Below, piece after piece: positions 1-7,741 of a stretch of 64,000 nt of DNA. Every line of letters starts with the position of its first letter. The stretch's first letter is position 1. The notes beneath the pieces were generated by a model, which did no database searches, was not told the DNA's origin, and saw only the letters and a program-made list of their open reading frames with translations. This DNA is from Paenibacillus sp. FSL R10-2734 (GTDB lineage Bacteria > Bacillota > Bacilli > Paenibacillales > Paenibacillaceae), in NCBI RefSeq assembly GCF_037963865.1, contig NZ_CP150170.1, forward strand, positions 3,038,001 through 3,102,000, read 5' to 3'. Made by a program: the position numbers and the translations under genes.

Positions 1-995
1 GAAGTATAGCAGGCCCTAGTTTAGGTGGGATTATGGTTTCGACACTAGGCTGGGAATATATCTTTTGGGTGAACATTCCAATTGGAGTGATCGTCATCCT
101 GTTAGGCTGGAAGGTACTGCCTAAGGATTTAACTAGGACGAAATCTACAATAGACGTACCAGGTAGTATGCTCTTCGCTATTTTTATTATAAGTTTGTTC
201 GCGGGGCTATTATTGGGCCAGCAGCTCGGTTATGGCGACAGCTTAATTGTGACATCTTTAATCGTAGCTGGAATCAGCTTCATTGCTTTCTTGTGGACGG
301 AGCTTCGTAGAAAAGAACCGCTTCTGCAATTGTCATTATTTAAGAATCCGTTGTTTTCATTAAGTATTTTATGTGGTTTTCTCGTGTTTACAGCGAATTT
401 CTGCTTTAATATTATCGCGCCGTTTTATGCACAGAATATGCTGAATCTATCGCCCTTTGAAGCGGGATTTCTGTTGATGCTGTTACCGATCTGTATGGTA
501 GTCGTAGCACCAATAAGCGGTGCATTATCAGATAAAATCGGGTCTGAGTTCCTAACTTTTGCAGGGCTGGTGGTCATGGTTATTGCTCAGTTTGGATTAG
601 CTGAGCTTCATGATGGAAGCTCTGTTGTGCTAGTAGGCGTGTGGATCGCTATGCTAGGAATAGGTAGTGGTCTGTTTCAATCACCGAATAATTCACTTGT
701 TATGTCTAAGGTGCCTAGGACTCAGCTTGGTTCTGCGGGCAGCGTCAATTCACTAGTTCGTAATGTGGGCATGGTCGTCGGTATTACGATTGCTACGACC
801 ATTCTCTTTCATGTGATGAGTAGTGAAGCAGGTTATCGGGTAACAGGTCTAGTTCCAGGTCGACCAGAGTTGTTTATCAGTGGCATGCATGTAGTATTCA
901 TGACTTCGGCATCCATATGCTTTGTGGCTGCATTGCTAACGGGGTGGAGAATGCTGAGTGCAAGAAGCGCAAGAATGCAGACTTCAGAAAGATAA
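1..995 (+). CDS. MFS drug efflux transporter, DHA2 type (5' truncated by window)
   Basis: The reading frame is open from the first bases of the window, so the true start lies upstream. The first residues contain AGPSLGG, which is motif C of drug:H+ antiporters, followed by WEYIFWVNIPIG, typical of the 14-helix EmrB/QacA (DHA2) family. What remains is the second half of the protein: about nine hydrophobic segments, plus a cytoplasmic ALSDKIG motif at the second MFS repeat. The likely role is proton-driven export of toxic compounds across the cytoplasmic membrane; the substrate cannot be read from sequence. It ends just before a hairpin shared with the converging glycosyltransferase gene. The family is confident; the substrate is unknown. 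Confidence 0.88.
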   Translation, partial: SIAGPSLGGIMVSTLGWEYIFWVNIPIGVIVILLGWKVLPKDLTRTKSTIDVPGSMLFAIFIISLFAGLLLGQQLGYGDSLIVTSLIVAGISFIAFLWTELRRKEPLLQLSLFKNPLFSLSILCGFLVFTANFCFNIIAPFYAQNMLNLSPFEAGFLLMLLPICMVVVAPISGALSDKIGSEFLTFAGLVVMVIAQFGLAELHDGSSVVLVGVWIAMLGIGSGLFQSPNNSLVMSKVPRTQLGSAGSVNSLVRNVGMVVGITIATTILFHVMSSEAGYRVTGLVPGRPELFISGMHVVFMTSASICFVAALLTGWRMLSARSARMQTSER

Positions 996-1007
996 TATGA
1001 AATAAAG

Positions 1008-1049
1008 AAGAAGATCCTTCTGACGCTACGGCGTGGAAGGATCTTCTTT
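1008..1049. terminator. Convergent hairpin terminator
   Basis: Arms 1008-1020 and 1036-1048 are fully complementary (13 bp), with a further ACGC/GCGT stem inside. The hairpin sits after the MFS stop and overlaps the last codons of the minus-strand WbsX-like gene. It has pyrimidine-rich flanks on both sides, so it probably ends transcription from both directions. Confidence 0.65.
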
Positions 1050-2099
1050 GTGATGATATTGAAGGGCTTTCTTAACGGCTTGCAAGTATTGATACCGATA
1101 ATGTTCATCCGGTTCTAAATAAGCACCCTCAGCCCACTCGTTCCAAGCGTTAATATAAATAAAATCACTTTTGAACATGTTCTTGGCCCTCTCAATTTGT
1201 CGTGACAGGTATTGACCGAATTTGTGAGGATTTGCACCTAAAGTACTTTGTCCGGCAGCACCTTTGCGTGGTGTATTATCCCAGTTAACAAATGCTCCCG
1301 GATATATAATTTCCCCGTCCCTGTGGGGTGTCCGCTCTAACATGGATTCCCATAACTCATCATAATCAATAACGATATGCTTCTGATCCTCAACCTGCTT
1401 GGAGCTCCATAAATGTTTAACGCCGCCATGTGCAAATGTGTAGTGAGGCTCAAATTCCAGACTGGCATCGAACCCTTGCTCTGACGTAAGAGGGAATCCG
1501 CCCAGCGTCCTGACCAGATGAAGCCCTTTTAGTCCGTTTTGCTGAGCTAAATCACGCCAACATTGAAGCATTTCATCACAGCGAGGGATGCTGGAGGATC
1601 TGTAGATAATAAATACTGGTTTGCCATCTACGCAAATATATCGTTCATCTCTGAATGCTTCCAACAAAGTATAAAAATGCATTCGCCAATCCCGTTCTTC
1701 TCCATATTCCTGTGGCATCAAGACATCTTCTTCGGTGCCATCCCAGCTTCGTGTCCAAGGTTCGTTAGCCCAAGAGAGGCAAAAGGGGAAGTCAGGCTCT
1801 TTGCTGTCAATAATTTGTTGAACCGGTTGTTCCAGAAGTCGCTTGCCATTGAACCAATAGTGATAATAACAAAAACCGTATATGCCATGAGCCCTTGCTG
1901 TCTCGGCCTGCCATTGCTTCACTTTAGGGTCCGTTAAATCATAGTAGTTATTATTTAAAGGCTTCTTGGGCTGATCATGTCCAGGATAAAGGGCTTCAGC
2001 CTTCCTGACATTTGTCCATTCTGTAAAACCCTTCCCCCACCAGAAGTCATTCTCTGTGATCTGATGGAACTGAGGTAATACAAAAGCGATGCATTTCAA
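1026..2099 (-). CDS. WbsX-like glycosyltransferase (GH99-like fold)
   Basis: This 357-residue protein matches the Glyco_tran_WbsX family, whose domain is related to glycoside hydrolase family 99. Visible hallmarks are the N-terminal VLPQFHQITEND, WWGKGFTEWTNV, YYHYWFNGKRLLE, LSWANEPWTRSWDG, and the C-terminal INAWNEWAEG. Family members are found in O-antigen, capsule and spore-surface polysaccharide loci; the exact sugar is unknown. The start is TTG, chosen because AGGGGGTG lies 7 nt upstream. It begins 13 nt after the stop of the CgeB-like gene, so the two form an operon. There is no signal peptide, so the protein is cytoplasmic. The context suggests spore-surface glycosylation, which is inference. 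Confidence 0.82.
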   Translation of the reverse strand: MKCIAFVLPQFHQITENDFWWGKGFTEWTNVRKAEALYPGHDQPKKPLNNNYYDLTDPKVKQWQAETARAHGIYGFCYYHYWFNGKRLLEQPVQQIIDSKEPDFPFCLSWANEPWTRSWDGTEEDVLMPQEYGEERDWRMHFYTLLEAFRDERYICVDGKPVFIIYRSSSIPRCDEMLQCWRDLAQQNGLKGLHLVRTLGGFPLTSEQGFDASLEFEPHYTFAHGGVKHLWSSKQVEDQKHIVIDYDELWESMLERTPHRDGEIIYPGAFVNWDNTPRKGAAGQSTLGANPHKFGQYLSRQIERAKNMFKSDFIYINAWNEWAEGAYLEPDEHYRYQYLQAVKKALQYHHKEDPSTP

Positions 2100-2112
2100 G
2101 TCAGCTCACCCC

Positions 2113-3150
2113 CTATGGTTCCGTGAATATTTTATTGAGCAGCAGCTTTCCTTGCTGAAGATAAGAATGGTTGTACTTCACGTTCTTTAGAGCACGAGAA
2201 GCAGAAATTCTTCTTTCTTCACTATGAGAAATATAGTACTTGAAGCTCTCAGTGAGCTCTTTGAAGTTTTGGAAACGAATGAGATCTTCTTCTGCGATTC
2301 GTGAACCCTGGAGATGGGGATGATCTTCCACTAATTGAAATACGCCGCAAGCAGAGACCTCCATAATCTGCTGCACAGAGCCTGTGCAATTGATGACGAT
2401 CCTCGCTCCATTGTAATAGTTAGACATATCTTTATCGTGCTTAATGTCTAAGAAGTTTCTGATGGGCTCCCAACCGCTGCCGACGGTTATTACCTTGAGG
2501 CCATGAAGTAGCTCCGAATAAGCTAGGGTGTGCAGAACACTATTCATTTGAAAATGGCCGAGAATAAGTACATCACTGTGATAACAGTTCTCTACACGCC
2601 TTGGATAATAGAGCTCCGTATCCGTAGCATAAGGAAGATAACTCGAATATTTCCCCTGTAAACCCTGATAATAAATTAGATTAACTATGTTCTGCGTGAA
2701 AATATAATCGAATAACAGTGCCAGATTACGTTCTGTTCGGGTAAGACAGGTCGCATCTGCCATCCATACGGCTTTAGGAACATTTGAAGCTTTCAGGGCA
2801 GGGATATTCTCCTCAGGGAACATTGTCTCGGATCCCAGAGCTAGTATCAGATCAGGCTGATACTGGGCTAAATATTGCTCTAGATTATGCTGAAACTTAA
2901 TGGCAAGCACTTCTTTGACCAGATGTCTTAGCTGATCTTTAAAAAGTCGTACATTAAGCAATTTATTGCTTATCCCTGAGGGGACCAGAAGCAATACTCT
3001 TAATTGCTTAAGCTCCCGTTTTATAGTCTCCGCTCTATAAGAGTTCATCTCAAGAATGAGATTAGGGTGTTGCGATTGATTAACTTGGCTGATGCTGACT
3101 TTGTGAGTTGGGGGCCTTTGAGGAGTGAGCAAATTAGCTGTCTTCTTCAT
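2113..3150 (-). CDS. CgeB-like glycosyltransferase family protein
   Basis: This is a 345-residue soluble protein with the layout of CgeB-type glycosyltransferases: an N-terminal Rossmann-like part with YQPDLILALGSE and PKAVWMADAT, then a C-terminal GT1-like part with DVLILGHF, NGARIVINCTGS, MEVSACGVFQLVEDHP and SFKYYISHSEERR. In Bacillus subtilis, CgeB belongs to the sigma-K-dependent cge genes that shape the outermost spore layer. The start is ATG, with AGGAGG 4 nt upstream. It is the first gene of a two-gene minus-strand operon with the WbsX-like gene, and it is divergent from the repeat protein at 3365. The acceptor and donor are not known. It could also act on a cell-wall polymer. Confidence 0.78.
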   Translation of the reverse strand: MKKTANLLTPQRPPTHKVSISQVNQSQHPNLILEMNSYRAETIKRELKQLRVLLLVPSGISNKLLNVRLFKDQLRHLVKEVLAIKFQHNLEQYLAQYQPDLILALGSETMFPEENIPALKASNVPKAVWMADATCLTRTERNLALLFDYIFTQNIVNLIYYQGLQGKYSSYLPYATDTELYYPRRVENCYHSDVLILGHFQMNSVLHTLAYSELLHGLKVITVGSGWEPIRNFLDIKHDKDMSNYYNGARIVINCTGSVQQIMEVSACGVFQLVEDHPHLQGSRIAEEDLIRFQNFKELTESFKYYISHSEERRISASRALKNVKYNHSYLQQGKLLLNKIFTEP

Positions 3151-3308
3151 AATTCCTCCTGTATTCTTTGGAGCCAGTCGTCTGCTCTAGCACCTAGTCT
3201 TGCTAATCAGTATATGTGTAGGTGGATCTTTTGACTTTAGGTATAAGACCATTAATATGAATCCCGAAGGAAAAAGCGGATTTAGTAAAAGCTGTATATC
3301 TATCTATG

Positions 3309-3336
3309 ACAGGGTTGGCTTGTTTAACATAAGATA
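3309..3336 (+). promoter_or_regulatory. Sigma-K-like promoter of the repeat protein
   Basis: AC at 3309-3310, a 17-nt spacer, then CATAAGATA at 3328-3336 exactly fits the B. subtilis sigma-K pattern (AC, 16-18 nt, CATANNNTA). The predicted transcript starts roughly 10-20 nt before the ribosome binding site at 3350-3355. The match is visible in sequence; use by a sporulation sigma factor is inference. Confidence 0.55.
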
Positions 3337-3364
3337 TACTATAAACTTGAAAGGGATGATTGCT

Positions 3365-3766
3365 GTGCCAACTTTCGATAGCATTCTAGTTACAGGGAGT
3401 CAGACCATTCAAAATGATCTGCATGTTTATGGGAATGAGACTATCGATTCAAATCTACATTTGAATGGAAGTCAGACTATAATGGGAAGCCTGAATGTGA
3501 ACGGTAGTGAATCCATAGCAGGTCATTTGGGGGTTACAGGTGAAATTAGCGGTGCAGGCACCATAAAAGCTGCAACCCGTTTGATCACTGTGAATCAGGC
3601 TTTGACACCAGTAGCAGCACCTACGAGCCTTCAACAAGTCAGATATTTCGCTGTGGGAGTTGCAGGTCAGACAGGACTTGTGCTGAAGGGCACGGATGGA
3701 AATGACTATGTATTATTTATTGATTTGACTGGGGGAACACCTCATATTGGGATCCAACGGGCTTAA
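3365..3766 (+). CDS. Small beta-helix-like repeat protein, putative spore-surface protein
   Basis: I do not recognise a named family. From the GTG start the protein has 133 residues. GTG was chosen because AAGGGA lies 9 nt upstream; an ATG three codons earlier overlaps that site. The first half is built from four imperfect 15-16-residue units ending in SILVTGSQTI, HVYGNETI, HLNGSQTI, NVNGSESI and GVTGEISGAG. This pattern is expected for a short parallel beta-helix, and it is rich in Gly, Ser, Thr and Asn. The second half is non-repetitive and ends THIGIQRA. There is no signal peptide or membrane segment. A sigma-K-like promoter and divergent CgeB-like and WbsX-like glycosyltransferases suggest a glycosylated spore coat or exosporium protein; this is inference. 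Confidence 0.6.
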   Translation: MPTFDSILVTGSQTIQNDLHVYGNETIDSNLHLNGSQTIMGSLNVNGSESIAGHLGVTGEISGAGTIKAATRLITVNQALTPVAAPTSLQQVRYFAVGVAGQTGLVLKGTDGNDYVLFIDLTGGTPHIGIQRA

Positions 3767-3806
3767 TTCCAATAGCATTAATATATTCAAACTCTGAATA
3801 ATAAAA

Positions 3807-3847
3807 AAACAGCAAGTCTCCTAGGTACAAATAGGGACTTGCTGTTT
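3807..3847. terminator. Bidirectional terminator
   Basis: A perfect 12-bp stem (3807-3818 with 3836-3847) is flanked by A-rich and T-rich tracts. It lies between the converging repeat-protein gene and the UPF0210 gene and would stop transcription from both sides. Confidence 0.85.
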
Positions 3848-3857
3848 GATGTTTCTA

Positions 3858-5216
3858 TTAATTTTTAAAGCTGTGAATTGGAGCGGGAATTCGTCCGCCT
3901 CGGTTAACGAAGTTCGCGCAGTTGAAGCCGTTAACAGCCATTACTGGTGCATATCCAAGGAGGCCGCCGAATTCGACGATTTCGCCAACATCCTTGCCGA
4001 TGACAGGAATGACGCGAACAGCAGTTGTTTTGTTATTGACCATTCCAATCGCAGCTTCATCAGCGATGATGCCAGAGATCGTCTCTTTGGTGGTACTTCC
4101 CGGTATAGCAATCATGTCCAATCCTACAGAACATACACAGGTCATGGCTTCTAGCTTCTCGAGAGTAAGGGCACCACGCTGAACGGCCTGAATCATTCCG
4201 TGGTCTTCACTGACCGGAATAAAAGCTCCACTTAGTCCGCCGACATAGGAGGAAGCCATAACGCCACCTTTTTTAACATTGTCATTTAGAATTGCCAGAG
4301 CGGCTGTTGTTCCTGGTGCGCCAGCTTCTTCCAGACCCATGACTTGAAAGATCTCCGCAATGGAGTCGCCAATTTCTGGTGTTGGAGCCAGAGATAGATC
4401 GATAATCCCAAAAGGTACGTTCATCCGTTTGGACGCTTCCTGTGCAACTAGTTGTCCCACACGCGTAACTTTAAACGCAGTCCGTTTGATCGTTTCACAC
4501 AGGGTTTCGAAGTCCTGTCCTTTCACTTCCTCTAACGCACGCTTGATTACACCTGGACCGCTGACACCTACATTGATGACACATTCCCGTTCACCAACAC
4601 CGTGAAATGCCCCTGCCATAAAAGGATTATCCTCGACGGCATTACAGAAGACAACCAGCTTTGCACAGCCGATGGAATCCCGATCTTTAGTGCGTTCCGC
4701 AGTTTGAATAATGATGTCACCCATTAATTTGACAGCATCCATATTGATTCCACTTCTGGAGGAGCCAACGTTGACGGAGGAGCAGACTCTTTCAGTGACT
4801 GCCAGCGCTTCTGGGATACTGTCGATTAGAATGCGATCGCCTTTGGTGCAGCCTTTTTGCACAAGTGCAGAGAAGCCACCAATAAAGTTAACACCAACTT
4901 CTTTGGCAGCCTTGTCCAAAATTTCCGCTACAGGTACATACGTATCCGTCTTTACTGCTCCAGCGGCAATAGCAATAGGAGTCACAGAAATCCGTTTATT
5001 AACAATCGGAACACCGAATTGTCTTTCTAGATCTTCACCTGTTTTGACAAGCTTCTCGGCGGATCTAGTAATCTTGTCGTATACATTTTGGTTAAAGGTT
5101 CTCATATCTGTATGGGCACAATCCATGAGGCTGATCCCCATCGTTATGGTACGCACATCCAGATTCATTTCACGGATCATCTTATTCGTTTCTTGTACTT
5201 CCACCAGTGATATCAT
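3858..5216 (-). CDS. UPF0210 (PFL/DUF711) family protein
   Basis: This 452-residue cytoplasmic protein belongs to the UPF0210/DUF711 family, related to the pyruvate formate-lyase-like fold group; no reaction is established for it. Diagnostic segments are RTITMGISLMDC near the N-terminus, NKRISVTPIA, GFSALVQKG, INVGVSGPGVI and PAPIHSF at the end. The frame is open further upstream into the ACT gene. The start was placed at the ATG 6 nt after AGGAGG, which gives the usual family length; another ATG two codons earlier abuts the ribosome binding site. It follows the ACT-domain gene by 10 nt, an arrangement conserved in Firmicutes and archaea. The ACT protein is a likely regulatory partner, as inferred from this pairing. 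Confidence 0.9.
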   Translation of the reverse strand: MISLVEVQETNKMIREMNLDVRTITMGISLMDCAHTDMRTFNQNVYDKITRSAEKLVKTGEDLERQFGVPIVNKRISVTPIAIAAGAVKTDTYVPVAEILDKAAKEVGVNFIGGFSALVQKGCTKGDRILIDSIPEALAVTERVCSSVNVGSSRSGINMDAVKLMGDIIIQTAERTKDRDSIGCAKLVVFCNAVEDNPFMAGAFHGVGERECVINVGVSGPGVIKRALEEVKGQDFETLCETIKRTAFKVTRVGQLVAQEASKRMNVPFGIIDLSLAPTPEIGDSIAEIFQVMGLEEAGAPGTTAALAILNDNVKKGGVMASSYVGGLSGAFIPVSEDHGMIQAVQRGALTLEKLEAMTCVCSVGLDMIAIPGSTTKETISGIIADEAAIGMVNNKTTAVRVIPVIGKDVGEIVEFGGLLGYAPVMAVNGFNCANFVNRGGRIPAPIHSFKN

Positions 5217-5226
5217 GGTCATCCTC

Positions 5227-5496
5227 CTAAATGCGGTGCATAATATTAAAAATATCCTCATGCTGAAGCTTGATTTCCACGCCGATCGATTCGCCGAGCA
5301 AATGCAAATCCTCAACAATATCCTCAAAAGCTTTAGTCGAGGCAGAAATGTCTACAATCATCATCATGTTAAAATAATCTTGTACAATCGTCTGAGAAAT
5401 ATCCAGAATGTTCAAATTGTGCTCGGCAAGATATGTACATACCTTGGCAATAATCCCTACTTTGTCTTTTCCTAATACAGTAATAATTCCCTTCAT
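5227..5496 (-). CDS. ACT domain protein (UPF0237)
   Basis: This 89-residue stand-alone ACT domain starts MKGIITVLGKDKVGIIAKV, the typical ligand-binding edge of GcvR-like/UPF0237 proteins. ACT domains bind small molecules, often amino acids, and regulate partner proteins. The start is the ATG preceded by GGGAGG; the frame extends upstream but without a ribosome binding site. It is the first gene of a two-gene operon with UPF0210, separated by 10 nt, so they are probably co-translated and may form one functional unit. The ligand is unknown. Confidence 0.88.
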   Translation of the reverse strand: MKGIITVLGKDKVGIIAKVCTYLAEHNLNILDISQTIVQDYFNMMMIVDISASTKAFEDIVEDLHLLGESIGVEIKLQHEDIFNIMHRI

Positions 5497-5713
5497 GATT
5501 ACAGCCTCCCTTTGTATATGGTGATTAAGCCGTGTAAACGGAATGAACCATTCCAATCATTATTGCAAATGCTGAAGCAAGCTTCAACCAAAGGTTTTTT
5601 GTCAGTTTGATTATTTTTTTGAAAAGTCCTATGAAATCAAAGAAAATTCAATTGACAGTATATAAAAAATGTGATGAAGTGATAAGTTGATAAGATACTC
5701 TGAAGGAGTAAAT

Positions 5714-7345
5714 ATGAATACACAAAAATATAAAGATATGGTTGAAGAGCGAACCAAACAAACCCTCCAGAAATGGTCGGAACTGTCGGAAGTTAAAGAG
5801 AAGGACATTTATCGTTTTTTGCATAATTTGAAAGGCACGGCTGGAACTGTTGGGTTACAAGAAGTTGAACAATTTGCCGATGCAACGTTGCCCTATTTCA
5901 CGGAAAGCAGCTTCAAGAGCTGGTCTGCTGAAGAGTGGGGGGACTATTTGTACCCGCTTATTCAACTTTTTGACCAAGATTCATCGATTACTATAGATTC
6001 AGTTAAGCAGTTAGACAAAAAAAGAAATAATGTTGCGCTCCCACTTAATGATATTTTGCTTATTGATGACGATGTAGAGTTAGTTGCTTATTTAAAAGAA
6101 TCATTAGAGAAGCAGAACTATTATGTAAGCATAGCCTTATCCGCTGAACGAGGTCTCAAGATTTTTTATGAAAGCAAACCGGATCTGATTCTTCTAGATA
6201 TTCTGTTGCCAGATATCAGCGGGATTGAGGTCTTAAATCAAATTATCGGCAAAGCCAAAAAAGAACGTATTCCTATCATCATTATAAGTGGGGAGTACTC
6301 CAAAGCGACTCAATTGCATGCCTATCGACTGGGTGTGATGGATTTTTTACCGAAGCCTGTAGATATTGATTTATTTCTGGCTCTGATCAAAAACCGCTTT
6401 GAGATGAAGAGAGAATGGCAGGAGTCTATCATTGTGGATGAATTGACGGGTGCGTTTAATCGAAAACACTTTAATCAAGTGATGAAGCAGCTGATTTGCG
6501 ATTTTAAGCGTACGGAAAGGGTATTTACATTAGCGCTAATTGATCTGGATTATTTCAAAAAGATTAATGATACATATGGTCATCTAATCGGAGACGAAGT
6601 ATTACAGACTTTATCTGAGCTTGTACAGAGCTCAATCCGGATGGAAGATACCTTTTGCCGTTTTGGTGGAGAGGAGTTTGCTGTGTTCCTGCCAAATACG
6701 GATGCGAGTTCTGCCTTATCAGTGATACAGCGCATTCAGGAGCAATTTGCTGCCACCGACTTTTTTGCGAAGAATGAAATCTTTCAAGTAACCTTCTCTA
6801 GTGGGATATCTGAGGTAACAGAAGCTGAGAATATTGCCGATAAAATTGTAGAGGAAGCAGATCAGGCACTTTATGCCAGTAAGTACGCCGGAAGGAATCA
6901 GACGACGCTCTACACGAATAATCTATCGTCTACTAAAAAGCGCTCGGTTCTAAATGTAATTATTGTGGATGATGATGCGTTGATTCGTAGAATTGTGACT
7001 CATCAGTTCGCCACTTGGGAGCCAGAAGATATTACTGAAGTGAAGATCAGCAGTTATGCGAACGGGCTGGATTTCTTGCAATCGGATTGGTATTCCGTCG
7101 ATGAGAAATATATTATTCTGCTAGATGGAGTGATGCCGGATCTTGATGGAGTAGAAGTACTGGAAAGAATTCGCAAGACATATCCAGAAGTGAATATATT
7201 AGTGATCATGCTGACAGGAAGAAATAATCAGGCGGATATTATACATGCCCTGCAGATGGGCGCTGATGATTATGTAGTAAAACCAGTTCACATGCCTGAG
7301 CTGTTGTCTCGGATGGAACGATTGGCTCATAGATTCTTGTTCTAA
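5714..7345 (+). CDS. HPt-REC-GGDEF-REC diguanylate cyclase
   Basis: This 543-residue cytoplasmic signalling protein contains, in order: an HPt domain (FLHNLKGTAG, phosphoacceptor His37); a receiver (DDDVE acidic pocket, phosphoacceptor Asp in LLDILLPD); a GGDEF domain; and a second receiver (IIVDDD, LLDGVMPD, MLTGR, VVKPV). The cyclase motif is GGEEF, an active form. RMED sits nine residues before it, matching the inhibitory I-site spacing of PleD, so product inhibition by c-di-GMP is expected. The start is ATG with GAAGGAG upstream; an in-frame ATG nine codons earlier lacks one. The next genes are a lone receiver and a hybrid kinase, so this protein is probably the c-di-GMP output of a phosphorelay. 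Having HPt and two receivers around GGDEF is uncommon. Confidence 0.9.
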   Translation: MNTQKYKDMVEERTKQTLQKWSELSEVKEKDIYRFLHNLKGTAGTVGLQEVEQFADATLPYFTESSFKSWSAEEWGDYLYPLIQLFDQDSSITIDSVKQLDKKRNNVALPLNDILLIDDDVELVAYLKESLEKQNYYVSIALSAERGLKIFYESKPDLILLDILLPDISGIEVLNQIIGKAKKERIPIIIISGEYSKATQLHAYRLGVMDFLPKPVDIDLFLALIKNRFEMKREWQESIIVDELTGAFNRKHFNQVMKQLICDFKRTERVFTLALIDLDYFKKINDTYGHLIGDEVLQTLSELVQSSIRMEDTFCRFGGEEFAVFLPNTDASSALSVIQRIQEQFAATDFFAKNEIFQVTFSSGISEVTEAENIADKIVEEADQALYASKYAGRNQTTLYTNNLSSTKKRSVLNVIIVDDDALIRRIVTHQFATWEPEDITEVKISSYANGLDFLQSDWYSVDEKYIILLDGVMPDLDGVEVLERIRKTYPEVNILVIMLTGRNNQADIIHALQMGADDYVVKPVHMPELLSRMERLAHRFLF

Positions 7346-7366
7346 CACGAAGGGAATTATACAAAT

Positions 7367-7741
7367 ATGCAAAAAATATTGGTAGTGGATGATGAAGAAG
7401 TTTTACGAATGTTAATCGAGGATACATTGGAAGATTTAGAGAATGTTGAGATTCACACCGCTGATAATGGTCTAGAGGCACTGACTAAGCTATCCGCGGA
7501 TCATTTTGATCTAGTGATTCTAGATTATATGATGCCGGAAATGACAGGGATTGAAGTGCTCCAGCAGCTGGATGAGGAGAAGAAAAAAGCTACAGCTATT
7601 TTAATGCTAACAGCCAAGGCTCAAGATGTAGATCGAATTCGAGCAGTTGATGCTGGAGCGCGTTATTTCATGCCGAAACCATTTAGTCCGATGGAACTCT
7701 TGCAGATTGTGGAGGGGATCCTAAGTGGTGAAGAAAAGTAG
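7367..7741 (+). CDS. Single-domain response regulator
   Basis: This 124-residue protein is one receiver domain with no output domain. The acidic pair Asp8-Asp9, phosphoacceptor Asp53 (LVILDYMMPE), Thr82 (LMLTAK) and Lys104 (MPKPF) are all present, so it should be phosphorylatable. It lies 21 nt after the HPt-REC-GGDEF-REC gene, and its 3' end overlaps the hybrid kinase gene by 17 nt, so the three genes are one operon. It probably shuttles phosphate between the hybrid kinase and the HPt domain of the upstream protein, in the manner of Spo0F; this is inference from gene order. Confidence 0.88.
   Translation: MQKILVVDDEEVLRMLIEDTLEDLENVEIHTADNGLEALTKLSADHFDLVILDYMMPEMTGIEVLQQLDEEKKKATAILMLTAKAQDVDRIRAVDAGARYFMPKPFSPMELLQIVEGILSGEEK

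Noticed and set aside
3200..3364. Longer N-terminus for the repeat protein from the open frame upstream
   Set aside because: A sigma-K-like promoter and ribosome binding site lie inside it, and the GTG at 3365 fits both.
3858..5475. Large plus-strand open frames over the UPF0210/ACT genes
   Set aside because: They are shadows of the minus-strand genes, which have clear family matches and ribosome binding sites.
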